Positions 24,985 through 32,722 of a stretch of DNA of 64,000 nt are shown here, piece by piece. Numbering within the stretch: the stretch's first letter is position 1; each line of letters begins with the position of its first letter. Source of the stretch: Kitasatospora viridis (lineage in GTDB: Bacteria; Actinomycetota; Actinomycetes; Streptomycetales; Streptomycetaceae); contig NZ_VIWT01000003.1 in the NCBI RefSeq assembly GCF_007829815.1, positions 558,001-622,000 of the forward strand, read 5' to 3'. The notes under the pieces were generated by a model. It did not search any database, had not been told where the DNA came from, and was given only the letters and a program-made list of their open reading frames with translations. A program made the translations under genes and the position numbers.

Positions 24985-26097
24985 TTAGAAGAAGTCGCCG
25001 TCGTCCTCGTAGTAGTTGTTCACCACCACGTCGGGGCGGTCGTCGCTGAACGCCTCGTCGAGCAGCACGCCGCCGAGCACCCCGGCCACGCCCGCGCCGA
25101 TCAGCGCACCGGTGCCGTAGCGCCGCGGCTGCTCCGGCGGCAGCTGACCGTGCTGGTGGGGGTAGCCCTGCTGCACCGGCTGCGGGTAACCCTGCTGCTG
25201 GGCGTAGCCCTGCTGCACCGGCTGCGGCGGGGTGTAGAACGGCGGCACCGTGCTCTGCACCCGCTGCGCGCAGTGCGCGCAGGTGTGGACCTCGCGCGGC
25301 ACGCCCCACTGCGGGGACCAGAGCACGGCGGTCGTCCCGGCGCCGTGCGCGGGGTCGAAGAAGCAGGTCACGGGGGCACTCCTCGGGGTGGACGCCGGGA
25401 TGAACGAGGGGGCGGGCGCGGCGGGCGGCGGCACGGCGGCCGCCGGTGCGGGAGCGGGCGCAGGTGCAGCCGCCGGTGCGGGCTCGGGCACAGCAGCAGT
25501 CGCAGGCGCAGGCGCAGGCGGCTCCTGGAGCAGCGCCACCCCGTAGTCGGTGGCGATCCCCGCCAGCCCGGTCGCGTACCCCTGCCCGATCGCGCGGAAC
25601 TTCCAGTCCCCGCGGTGCCGGTAGAGCTCGCCGAAGACCATCGCCGTCTCGGTCCGCGCCTCCGCCGCCAGCTCGTAGCGGGCGATCTCCAGGCCGCTGC
25701 CGGGGTCGGCCAGCCGGACGAACGCCTGCCGCACCCGGCCGAAGTCCTGCCGCCGCTCGGCCGCCTGGTAGATCGCCACCGCGAAGACCACGGTCTGCAC
25801 CTCGGCCGGCACGGCGGCCAGGTCGACCTCGATCTGCTGCCGGTCGCCGGGGCCGGCCGCGCCCGCGTCGACCGAGCCGCCGTGGTGGCGGACCGAGCCG
25901 TCGGGGCTGCGCAGGTTGTTGAAGAAGACGAAGTGCCGGTCGGAGACGACCCGGCCGGAGGCGTCGCACAGCAGCGCGCTGGCGTCGAGGTCGTAGCTCC
26001 CGTCGACCGTCCAGCCCAGCCCGACCAGCACCGTGCCGAGCCCCGGTGCCAGCTGGCCCAGGGAGACGTTGCCGCCCATCGTCAGCGCCACGCCCAT
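24985..26097 (-). CDS. TerD-domain protein with Pro/Ala linker and glycine-rich C-terminus
   Basis: 370 aa, ATG 26097 behind GGAGGAGGG; TAA stop, rare in this DNA. Residues 1-185 are a TerD domain: L-G-W-T-V-D-G-S-Y-D-L-D-A-S with Ca2+-binding acidic residues, F-F-N-N-L-R-S, E-L-Y-R-H-R-G-D-W-K-F-R-A-I-G-Q-G-Y. Then a Pro/Ala linker, a short C-A-H-C-containing segment (~270), repeated Q-P-V-Q-Q-G-Y units, and a glycine-zipper helix G-A-L-I-G-A-G-V-A-G-V-L-G-G (~330-343) that could insert in or bind membrane. TerD proteins are linked to tellurite and stress response; no other ter genes are adjacent. Confidence 0.85.
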   Translation of the reverse strand: MGVALTMGGNVSLGQLAPGLGTVLVGLGWTVDGSYDLDASALLCDASGRVVSDRHFVFFNNLRSPDGSVRHHGGSVDAGAAGPGDRQQIEVDLAAVPAEVQTVVFAVAIYQAAERRQDFGRVRQAFVRLADPGSGLEIARYELAAEARTETAMVFGELYRHRGDWKFRAIGQGYATGLAGIATDYGVALLQEPPAPAPATAAVPEPAPAAAPAPAPAPAAAVPPPAAPAPSFIPASTPRSAPVTCFFDPAHGAGTTAVLWSPQWGVPREVHTCAHCAQRVQSTVPPFYTPPQPVQQGYAQQQGYPQPVQQGYPHQHGQLPPEQPRRYGTGALIGAGVAGVLGGVLLDEAFSDDRPDVVVNNYYEDDGDFF

Positions 26098-26222
26098 GGA
26101 CCCTCCTCCGTCACGGAGCCCGTCGACCGGCGTGCGACGGGCTTTCGTCGCCGATAACGCCGTACTCGACCCGGTTGGTTCCCGGCGCCCCGCGCCCGGC
26201 GCCCCGGTGGGTCCGGCCCCGG

Positions 26223-26486
26223 TCAGACCCGGTCGCCCCGGATCACGGCCGCCAACTCGATCTCCGTGCTCACCGGCCGCGGCAGCCCGTCCAGCAGCAC
26301 GGCGGCCAGCGTCACCATGTCGGACCACTCCATCACCAGCCGCCGCCCGTCCCGCAGGTAGGCGTTGCGCCCCCATGCCTGGCCGCGCGCGGCCAGCTCG
26401 GGGAAGTCGGCGACCCCGGGGTTCAACACCCGTCGCCATCCCGCCGCCGATATCTCGGCATCCCAGAAACCCGGACCAGCAATCAT
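26223..26486 (-). CDS. Small hypothetical protein
   Basis: 87 aa, ATG 26486 preceded by GGGAGGCTTG. No signal peptide or membrane segment. Begins M-I-A-G-P-G-F-W-D-A-E, contains G-R-N-A-Y-L-R-D-G-R-R-L-V-M-E-W-S-D, and has balanced charge. I do not recognise the family. Lies alone between the TerD gene and the YcnI terminator; codon use matches its neighbours. Confidence 0.65.
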   Translation of the reverse strand: MIAGPGFWDAEISAAGWRRVLNPGVADFPELAARGQAWGRNAYLRDGRRLVMEWSDMVTLAAVLLDGLPRPVSTEIELAAVIRGDRV

Positions 26487-26600
26487 CAAGCCTCCCTCAC
26501 AGGGCCGTCACACTACTGCCCCGCCGATCGCGCCCGCGCACCAGGGTCCGTACACGCACCACCGCACGCACCGGACCCCCCGCCGGGCCCGGCACGCGAC

Positions 26601-26632
26601 GGGGCCCGGACGCCGCTCGGCGTCCGGGCCCC
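26601..26632 (-). terminator. Terminator of the YcnI gene
   Basis: Perfect 15-bp inverted repeat (26601-26615 with 26618-26632), 2-nt loop, 22 bp downstream of the YcnI stop. Confidence 0.85.
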
Positions 26633-26654
26633 GGGATCTCAGACCGTGCGGACG

Positions 26655-27380
26655 TTACTGGGCGGAGCCGCGCCCGCGCCGGCCGAGCAGCAGACCGGCC
26701 GCCACGCCGAGCGCGCCGAGCACCACGCCGGCGATGCCGAGCGCGCGGGCGGTGTTGTCACTGCTCGCCGACGACTTGCCCGCGGCGCTGGCCGCCGGCG
26801 CGGCCCCCGCACTGGGCGCGGCGCTCGCCGAGGCGTCGCTCGCGGCGGTCAGCTTCAGCACCGGCGCCGGGTGCTCCGGCTCCGGCTGGCCGTCCTTGGG
26901 CACGTCGATCCAGCGCACGACGGTGCCGTCGCTGTAGGTCTGCAGCGCCTTGAAGACCACCTGGTCGGTGCCGTCCGGCAGGGCGCCGAAGTCGACCGTG
27001 AAGTCCTGGTAGTGGCCGGGCGCGATCTGGCCGCCGGTCCAGACGATCTGCGAGACCACGTCGGTGATGTCGCCGTCGTCGGTGTGGATCGGGGTGGTCA
27101 GCTTGGTGGTCTGGATCTGGTCGGTCCAGCCCGGCACCGGCGCGACCAGCGCGGACGGGATCGGGTGGTCGGTCGGGAAGTCCACCTCGACCTTGACGGT
27201 GTTGGCGTTGTCCTGCTCGTTCGGCACCCGGAAGGCGAAGGTCTGGTCGGTCGCGTTCGCGGGGACGCTGCCCGGCTGCACGGTCACGTGGGCGGCGGCG
27301 GGCAGGGCGGTCAGCAGGACGGCAGCGCCGGCCGCCGCGAAGGCGGCGGTGAGGCGGCGGGCGGAAACGGAAAACGACAT
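26655..27380 (-). CDS. ycnI: YcnI family (DUF1775) copper-binding cell-surface protein
   Basis: 241 aa, ATG 27380 after AGGAGT. Signal peptide (S-A-R-R-L ... L-P-A-A-A) cut just before H-V-T-V-Q-P-G, so the mature protein begins with His, which in YcnI forms the Cu(II) site with a downstream Glu (here probably in P-N-E-Q-D). The DUF1775 domain covers ~30-175; a Ser/Ala-rich stretch, one membrane helix (A-L-G-I-A-G-V-V-L-G-A-L) and R-R-G-R-G anchor it outside the membrane. TAA stop. Follows a Met-rich membrane protein after a 14-bp tandem repeat; both fit copper handling. Confidence 0.88.
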   Translation of the reverse strand: MSFSVSARRLTAAFAAAGAAVLLTALPAAAHVTVQPGSVPANATDQTFAFRVPNEQDNANTVKVEVDFPTDHPIPSALVAPVPGWTDQIQTTKLTTPIHTDDGDITDVVSQIVWTGGQIAPGHYQDFTVDFGALPDGTDQVVFKALQTYSDGTVVRWIDVPKDGQPEPEHPAPVLKLTAASDASASAAPSAGAAPAASAAGKSSASSDNTARALGIAGVVLGALGVAAGLLLGRRGRGSAQ

Positions 27381-27427
27381 GGGGGTACTCCTGGTCGGCG
27401 GCTTGGCCTGTGGTGGTCGGACGGTCG

Positions 27428-27525
27428 GTGATCGGACGTCAGCCAACGGACGCCAGTGATCAGACGTCGGAGATCAGACGTCGGTGATCGGACGTCAGTG
27501 ATCGGACGTCAGTGATCGGACGTCA
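27428..27525. repeat. Seven 14-bp tandem units (consensus GTGATCGGACGTCA) between copper genes
   Basis: Units start at 27428, 27442, 27456, 27470, 27484, 27498 and 27512; the last three are identical, units 2-4 vary. Each holds the palindromic core GACGTC or a one-base variant. The last unit supplies the stop codon of the Met-rich membrane gene (27523-27525), so the array begins in its 3' end and fills most of the gap to ycnI. Confidence 0.9.
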
Positions 27526-28230
27526 GTGAACCGGGACCACCGGCGGGCCGCGCCGGGCCAGGGAGTGCCGCAGGACCGCACGGCCGGGCGCGCCGGGCGG
27601 CGGGTCGGCGGGTACGAAGCGAGCACCGGCGGGCTCCGGCACCGCCGCGCGCGCCTCGATCAGCGCGAGCACGGTGCGGGCGGCACCCGCGCAGCGCCGG
27701 GCCGCAGCGGCGGCGGCCCGGGAGGTCGAGCTGACCAGCCGCCACACGGCGGCCTCGCCGCGCCGCAGCCACCAGCCGGCGACGACCGTGGCGAGCAAGT
27801 GGCCGAGCAGCATCGCGGGGCTGAGCCCGAGCACCGCGTGGTGCCAGAGCGCGCCGGGCGCGACGCCCGAGCCGGACGCCCCCGGCATCCCGGACATCCC
27901 GGGCATGCCCAGCATCCCGCCCGTCGCCCCGGCGGGCGGGGCCTGCCGGATCGCCTGGGCCAGCTGGAAGAGCAGGTGCAGGGCGAGCTGTCCGCCGGCC
28001 AGCCCGGCGGTGATCGCCCGCAGCGAGCGCTCGCGCCGGGCGGCCCGGATCGCGGCGGCCAGCGCGAGCAGCCACCCGAAGAGCACCGCGCCGAGCGGGA
28101 TCCCGGCCCCCGAGCCGATCAGGTGTCCGCCCACCCCGAGAAGCACGCAGACCGTCGCAAAAGGGACGGCCCGAACCAGCGTCAGGTCCAGTGCGGCGGA
28201 GCGCGCGGACTCGACGACGGGGGCATTCAT
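27523..28230 (-). CDS. Membrane protein with Met-rich loop, probably copper-related
   Basis: 235 aa from ATG 28230. About five hydrophobic segments (V-R-A-V-P-F-A-T-V-C-V-L-L-G, P-L-G-A-V-L-F-G-W-L-L-A-L, L-A-L-H-L-L-F-Q-L, A-M-L-L-G-H-L-L-A-T-V-V-A). Between helices 3 and 4 is a Met/Gly loop G-G-M-L-G-M-P-G-M-S-G-M-P-G followed by W-H-H-A, a pattern typical of Cu(I) ligands. Positively charged C-terminal tail. Same strand and upstream of ycnI, so likely co-expressed; I know no named family. Copper role is inference. Confidence 0.75.
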   Translation of the reverse strand: MNAPVVESARSAALDLTLVRAVPFATVCVLLGVGGHLIGSGAGIPLGAVLFGWLLALAAAIRAARRERSLRAITAGLAGGQLALHLLFQLAQAIRQAPPAGATGGMLGMPGMSGMPGASGSGVAPGALWHHAVLGLSPAMLLGHLLATVVAGWWLRRGEAAVWRLVSSTSRAAAAAARRCAGAARTVLALIEARAAVPEPAGARFVPADPPPGAPGRAVLRHSLARRGPPVVPVH

Positions 28231-28401
28231 GGCCGGGCCATCATGGCACTTGATCCACTCCGGCGACAGATGGCCCCGCAGGGGGCGCGCGAGGCCCGCC
28301 GCACCCCGGCTTCTCGACGCGAGCCGGCCTGCGGCGACGGCGCCGGTGGTAGGAAAGACCCATCGACCGAGGACGAACGGTCGGACGGCGAACGACCAGG
28401 G

Positions 28402-28968
28402 GTGAGCACGGTGGCCGAGGAGCGGCGGTGCGACGGCCCACCTGGCACTCCCGCCGGCGCGCCCCCTGACGGACCGACAGCGGACACCCCGCTCGCCCTC
28501 GCCTTCGACGCGCTCTTCGCCGACCTGCTCCCCCGTCTCTACCGGCGGGCCGCGCTGCTCACCGGCGAGGGCGCCCAGGACGCGGTGCACGACACCTACC
28601 TGAAGCTGCGCCCGCACCCGGAACGGCTGCTCGGCCACCCGGTGCCGTACGCCTACGCCTTCCGCACCCTGGTGAGCGTGATCCACAACACCCGGCGGCA
28701 CCGGCGCCGGCACGTCCTGGTCGACCGGGTGCCGGAGCAGCCGGAGCCGGGCGGCGCACTGGTGCTGCGCGAGGCCGAGTGGCAGTCACGGTGGCTGCTC
28801 GGACAGTTGACGCTCCGTCAGGCCGCCGCCGTGCTGCTGGTCGACCTCGACGCGCACACCATCGACGAGGCCGCCGCCATCCTGGGCGTGCACCGCGGCA
28901 CCGTCTCCCGGGCGCGCGCCCGCGCGCTCTCCCACCTCCGCACCCTCGCCAAGGACGGCGACGCATGA
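28402..28968 (+). CDS. ECF-type RNA polymerase sigma factor
   Basis: 188 aa from GTG 28402 (start uncertain; GTG 28411 also possible). Region 2: A-L-F-A-D-L-L-P-R-L-Y-R-R-A-A-L-L-T, then A-V-H-D-T-Y-L-K-L. Region 4 is clear: L-T-L-R-Q-A-A-A-V-L-L-V-D, I-D-E-A-A-A-I-L-G-V-H-R-G-T-V-S-R-A-R-A-R-A. Region 4 is partly encoded by a TGACGCTCCGTCA palindrome at 28808. The next gene overlaps by ATGA and encodes a single-pass membrane protein, the usual place for a cognate anti-sigma factor. Confidence 0.85.
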   Translation: MSTVAEERRCDGPPGTPAGAPPDGPTADTPLALAFDALFADLLPRLYRRAALLTGEGAQDAVHDTYLKLRPHPERLLGHPVPYAYAFRTLVSVIHNTRRHRRRHVLVDRVPEQPEPGGALVLREAEWQSRWLLGQLTLRQAAAVLLVDLDAHTIDEAAAILGVHRGTVSRARARALSHLRTLAKDGDA

Positions 28969-29597
28969 GGCCGCACCGCGAGTCCGCCGATGCCACGGGC
29001 GACCGGCTCCGCACCCTGCTGCGGGCCGCCGACGACGACGTCGAGGTCCCTCCGGACCTGTTCGACCGGATTCGCCGGCCCCGCCCGACGCCCGCCGCAC
29101 CGCCGGCAGCGCGGCGGCGACGTCTGCGACCGCTGCTGGCCGCGGGTGCGGTCGCGGTGGTGGCGGCCGGTGCGGCGCTGCTGGCGGGCACCGGGGGGTT
29201 GCACCTGTTCCACCGGCAGTCAGCACAGGCCCCGCCGGGCGGCACGGGCATCACCGTCACGGTCTACAACGCGGAGGCCGGCTGCCGCCCGCTGCACACC
29301 CTCGAATGCGCCCTCGACCTGCTCCAGAACCCGCACGAGCGCTACGTCGCGCAGTACTCGGCCGGCCTGGTCTGGCACGGCGAGCGGCTGTCCGCCGACT
29401 GCGTGGTCACCGACGGGACCCTGCTGACGGACGAGGCCGGCGTCTCCAGCCGGCGCTGGTACCACGTCACCCTGCCCACCGGCGCGACCGGTTGGCTCCC
29501 GGGCGCCCGCACCCGCAACACCGAGGAGGTCCCGTTCTGCGCCACCGACCCGGCTCTGCCGCCCGACACCCTCCCCGGCCCGACGTCCTCCCCCTGA
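28965..29597 (+). CDS. Single-pass membrane protein, candidate anti-sigma partner with SH3-like outer domain
   Basis: 210 aa, ATGA overlap with the sigma gene. Residues 1-45 are cytosolic (L-R-A-A-D-D-D-V-E-V-P-P-D-L-F), an Arg-rich stop, one helix at ~52-72, then ~135 extracytoplasmic residues with five Cys and an SH3-like W-Y-H-V-T-L-P-T-G-A-T-G-W-L-P. No zinc-type HxxxCxxC anti-sigma motif. Position and topology argue for control of the sigma factor; the outer domain may sense the envelope. Role is inference. Confidence 0.7.
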   Translation: MRPHRESADATGDRLRTLLRAADDDVEVPPDLFDRIRRPRPTPAAPPAARRRRLRPLLAAGAVAVVAAGAALLAGTGGLHLFHRQSAQAPPGGTGITVTVYNAEAGCRPLHTLECALDLLQNPHERYVAQYSAGLVWHGERLSADCVVTDGTLLTDEAGVSSRRWYHVTLPTGATGWLPGARTRNTEEVPFCATDPALPPDTLPGPTSSP

Positions 29598-29618
29598 GTC
29601 AGCCCCTGCTCCGGGCCG

Positions 29619-30497
29619 TCACCTCCGCCCGCTCACCAGCAGCGCGGCGTGCGGGAGCAGCAGCGTCCCGTCGGCGTCGGCGAACTCGCGGCTCAGCTCC
29701 AGGTAGTGCCCGCGCACCAGTTCGCGGACCGACTCCTCCTGCGCCAGCAGCAGTTGGCCGATGAACCCGATCCCGGCCGCCGCACCGTCCCACCACTCCT
29801 GCCGGCCCGCGCGGTGCTCCCAGCGCAGCTCGACGCACTCCGGCTCGCGCCAGCCGGCCGACTCCAGCAGTGCCACCAGGCCCGCCGGGGTGCGTGGGAA
29901 GTCGTGCTCGGCGTCCAGCGGCGGCAGGTGGGCGGGGCGGGTGACCCCGGCGGCCTCGACAGCCCGCCAGAGCAGGGTCTGCCCGGCGGCGGCCGGCACC
30001 GCCCAGATGGTCAACGCGATCCGCCCGCCCGGCCGGACCACCCGGCGCAGCTCGGTCAGCGCGGCGGCCGGCCGGCCGACGTGGTTGAGCACGAAGTTGC
30101 CCACCACGGCATCGAACTCCTGGTCCGCACAAGGAAGTTCCGGCAGCGTGCCGAGCCGGACCGCAGCCTGCGGCACCGCCTCGCGGGCCAGTTCCACCAT
30201 GCTGGGCTCGGCGTCCACGGCGGTGACCAGGGCCGCCCGGGCGACCGCGGCGGCCGCCACGGTGCCGGGCCCGGTGCCGACGTCGAGCACCCGGTCACCG
30301 GCACCGACCCCGGCCGCGTCCAGCAACTGCGGCACGGCGCCGGCGCAGAGCTTGGCGAAGCTGTCCGCGTACGCGCGCCCGCGCCCGGCCCAGGCCCGCC
30401 GCTCGTACCCGTCGAAGGGCGTCTCCGACTCCCCCACCCCCGGCCGTTCCGGTTCGGTGGCGCCCAGGTGCAGGTCGGAAAGGTGAAGGTTCCTCAT
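29619..30497 (-). CDS. SAM-dependent methyltransferase
   Basis: 292 aa. Class I Rossmann methyltransferase: motif I V-L-D-V-G-T-G-P-G-T-V-A near 72-83, acidic V-D-A-E-P-S-M end of strand 2, F-D-A-V-V-G-N-F-V-L-N-H-V (motif IV), and L-R-R-V-V-R-P-G-G-R. UbiE/Methyltransf_11 type. An N-terminal L-H-L-S-D-L-H-L-G segment and a ~100-residue C-terminal cap probably set substrate choice. Stands alone. Substrate unknown. Confidence 0.85.
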   Translation of the reverse strand: MRNLHLSDLHLGATEPERPGVGESETPFDGYERRAWAGRGRAYADSFAKLCAGAVPQLLDAAGVGAGDRVLDVGTGPGTVAAAAVARAALVTAVDAEPSMVELAREAVPQAAVRLGTLPELPCADQEFDAVVGNFVLNHVGRPAAALTELRRVVRPGGRIALTIWAVPAAAGQTLLWRAVEAAGVTRPAHLPPLDAEHDFPRTPAGLVALLESAGWREPECVELRWEHRAGRQEWWDGAAAGIGFIGQLLLAQEESVRELVRGHYLELSREFADADGTLLLPHAALLVSGRR

Positions 30498-30604
30498 GTG
30501 GCGAACCTACCGACCACGCCGCCCGGCGGACCAGCCTCCCCGACCACCGCCGATCCACCGCCCGCCGCCCGCCGCCGACTGCGGCGCCCCCACCCGACGC
30601 CGCG

Positions 30605-31228
30605 TCAGTCCACCTGCTTCGCGGCGTCCCTGGCCTGGGTCCGGCGCGCGTATGCGCGCGCGGCGCGGACCCGGTCGCCGCACCGGGTGGAGCACCAGTG
30701 CCGGGCCGCGTGGGTGCGCAGCAGGTAGCGGGTGCAGGGGGTGGCGGCGCAGCGCACCATCAGCTCGGCGTCGGGGCCGGTGAGCAGTTCGGCGGCGTCG
30801 GCGGCGACTGCGGCCATGGCGTGCTCGGCGGCGCGGTCGGCCGGGTGGGCCGGGGCGCGGTGCAGGCCGCGGGTCTCGTCCCAGCGCAGCAGGGCCGCCG
30901 AGGGCGCGGTGGTCAGCGCGGTGTTGACGGCTTGGAGCGCCGCCGGCGGGGCGGGCGTGCCTTCGACGCACGCCGAGAGCAGTGCTCTCAATTGTGAGCG
31001 GAGCTCTCGAAGGCGACCCGCGCAGTACTCGTAGAGCACCGCGTCGTCGGTGGCCAGGTCGTGAGCGCGCAGCCAGTGGACGGCGGCGTCCGGGCTGTCG
31101 AGCAGGTCGACCGGCCCGGCGGGCAGGGCGAGCAAGGTGTTGGCGAAGGCGAGCGCGACGTGCTGCGCGGAGCCCGGCGCGGGCGGCAGTGGGTCGGCGG
31201 CGGTCACGGTCTCTGTCACGCCTCTCAT
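30605..31228 (-). CDS. ABATE/CGNR zinc-finger transcription factor
   Basis: 207 aa. N-terminal ABATE-type stress domain (A-F-A-N-T-L-L ... L-L-D-S-P-D-A-A-V-H-W-L) and C-terminal CGNR zinc finger with C-x4-C (C-A-A-T-P-C) and C-S-T-R-C, reading C-G-D-R in place of C-G-N-R, followed by basic A-R-A-Y-A-R-R. A likely DNA-binding regulator. No Shine-Dalgarno before ATG 31228; GTG at codon 4 is an alternative. Divergent from an MBL-fold hydrolase across 82 bp that contain an inverted repeat, so it probably controls that gene. Confidence 0.8.
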   Translation of the reverse strand: MRGVTETVTAADPLPPAPGSAQHVALAFANTLLALPAGPVDLLDSPDAAVHWLRAHDLATDDAVLYEYCAGRLRELRSQLRALLSACVEGTPAPPAALQAVNTALTTAPSAALLRWDETRGLHRAPAHPADRAAEHAMAAVAADAAELLTGPDAELMVRCAATPCTRYLLRTHAARHWCSTRCGDRVRAARAYARRTQARDAAKQVD

Positions 31229-31246
31229 GTTAAACCTTGCGCTTCT

Positions 31247-31303
31247 CCGTGAGGAGTAGCTAGATTTCCCTCACGGCAAACGCCAGCTTTTCCCATGAGG
31301 GAG
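31247..31303. promoter_or_regulatory. Inverted repeat and RBS in the CGNR / MBL-hydrolase divergent promoter
   Basis: CCGTGAGG (31247-31254) and CCTCACGG (31269-31276) form an 8-bp dyad with a 14-nt, AT-richer spacer. GAGGGAG at about 31297-31303 is the ribosome-binding site of the hydrolase, followed by ATTAATA. Confidence 0.6.
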
Positions 31304-31310
31304 ATTAATA

Positions 31311-32057
31311 ATGGCCAGCATTACTGTCTTCGGCGGCCCCACCGCGCTCATCGAGTTCGGCGGCCTGCGCCTGCTGACCGACCCGACCTTCGACGCGCCG
31401 GGCGACTACCCGGTCGGCGCCGACCGGAAGCTCACCAAGACCGCGCCCACCGCCACCACCCCCGCCGCACTCGGCCGGATCGACGCGGTGCTGCTCTCCC
31501 ACGACGAGCACCCGGACAACCTGGACACCGCCGGGCGGGCCTACCTCACCGAGGTGTCGACCGTGCTCACCACCCCCAGCGGCGCGGGCCGGCTCGGCGG
31601 TTCCGCCCGGGGCCTGGCCCCCTGGCAGTCCGTCACCCTGCCCCGCCCGGACGGCGGCACGGTGACCGTCACCGCCACACCCGCCCAGCACGGCCCCGAG
31701 GGCTGCGAGCCGCTGACCGGCGAGGTGATCGGCTTCGTGCTGACCGCCGACGACCTGCCCTCGGTCTACGTCAGCGGCGACAACGCCTCACTCGCGGTGG
31801 TCAAGGAGGTCGCCGACCGGTTCGGCCCGGTCGACACCGCGCTGCTGTTCGCCGGCGCCGCCCGCACCGTGCTCTTCGACGGCGCCCTGCTCACCCTGGA
31901 CAGCGCCCAGGCCGCCGAGGCCGCCGCCCTGCTCGGCGCCCGCGAGGTGGTGCCCGCCCATTTCGACAGCTGGGGCCACTTCACCGAGGGCCGCGAGCAG
32001 CTGACCGCTGCCTTCACCACCGCCGGCCTCGCCGACCGCCTGCGGTTCTCCTCCTGA
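31311..32057 (+). CDS. MBL-fold metal-dependent hydrolase (UlaG/lactonase-like)
   Basis: 248 aa. Beta-lactamase-fold protein: N-terminal F-G-G-P-T-A-L-I-E-F and L-L-T-D-P-T-F, metal motif L-S-H-D-E-H-P-D-N-L-D near residue 62-72 (H-x-x-H-x-D), A-Q-H-G-P-E-G at ~124, Y-V-S-G-D-N at ~153 and P-A-H-F-D-S-W-G-H near 216. All metal ligands appear present. Cytosolic; substrate unknown. The divergent CGNR gene is the probable regulator. Its TGA opens an inverted repeat TGAC-N5-GTCA at 32055-32067. Confidence 0.85.
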   Translation: MASITVFGGPTALIEFGGLRLLTDPTFDAPGDYPVGADRKLTKTAPTATTPAALGRIDAVLLSHDEHPDNLDTAGRAYLTEVSTVLTTPSGAGRLGGSARGLAPWQSVTLPRPDGGTVTVTATPAQHGPEGCEPLTGEVIGFVLTADDLPSVYVSGDNASLAVVKEVADRFGPVDTALLFAGAARTVLFDGALLTLDSAQAAEAAALLGAREVVPAHFDSWGHFTEGREQLTAAFTTAGLADRLRFSS

Positions 32058-32077
32058 CCCCGCGTCAGGAGGGTTGC

Positions 32078-32722
32078 TCACACCTGGGACGGGCCCAGCG
32101 CGTCGAACGCCGCGCCCACCAGCTCGGCCAGGTCGTCCACCCCGTCGTGCTCCGCCCAGTAGACGACCGCCTCGGCGGAGGCCGCCAGCATCGCCGCGAC
32201 CAGCGCGCGCACCGGGAGGTCGCCGGCCGGGCGGCCGGTCCGCTCCGCGATCAGCGCGCAGAGCCGGTCCGAGGTCTCCTGCTGCTCCGCCATCGCGCGG
32301 GCCCGGATCGCCGGCACGGCACGGAAGAGCTGCATCCGCAGCAGCACCTCGTCACGCTCCACCGCGAGGATCTGCCGCAGCGGTCCGATCATCGCCTGCC
32401 GGAGCGACTCGATCAGCGGCTCGTCCACCGGGCGGCTGCGGAACCCGTTCTCCAGCAGCGGGTCGTAGTCGTCGCTGATGACCACGTCTTCCTTGGTCGG
32501 GAAGTACCGGAAGAAGGTGCTGGGCGAGACCTCGGCCTGGGAGGCGATCTGGTCGACCGTGGTGGCGTCGTACCCCTGCTCGGCGAAGAGGTCGAAGGCC
32601 GCCGAGCGGATCGCCCGGCGGGTCTTCAGCTTCTTGCGCTCGCGCAGGCCGAGCGGAGCGGCGAGCAGCTCCTCCAGCTCGGAGCCGGCGGCGGGTCGGA
32701 TGTCAGGCAGGCCGGGGGTCAT
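32078..32722 (-). CDS. TetR family repressor of the downstream-named efflux operon
   Basis: 214 aa. HTH: R-S-A-A-F-D-L-F-A-E-Q-G-Y-D-A-T-T-V-D-Q near 37-56, then S-P-S-T-F-F-R-Y-F-P-T-K-E-D-V-V. C-terminal MftR-like domain. ATG overlaps the MFS stop by four bases, so repressor and exporter are co-translated from the promoter at ~34340, where a matching palindromic operator lies. Ligand probably a substrate of the exporter. Confidence 0.9.
   Translation of the reverse strand: MTPGLPDIRPAAGSELEELLAAPLGLRERKKLKTRRAIRSAAFDLFAEQGYDATTVDQIASQAEVSPSTFFRYFPTKEDVVISDDYDPLLENGFRSRPVDEPLIESLRQAMIGPLRQILAVERDEVLLRMQLFRAVPAIRARAMAEQQETSDRLCALIAERTGRPAGDLPVRALVAAMLAASAEAVVYWAEHDGVDDLAELVGAAFDALGPSQV

Noticed and set aside
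24985..26097. Complete tellurite-resistance operon
   Set aside because: Only one TerD-domain gene; no TerC, TerZ, TerA or kinase-like ter partners next to it.
27428..27525. 14-bp repeat array as a CRISPR
   Set aside because: Units are head-to-tail without spacers and far too short; no cas genes in the window.
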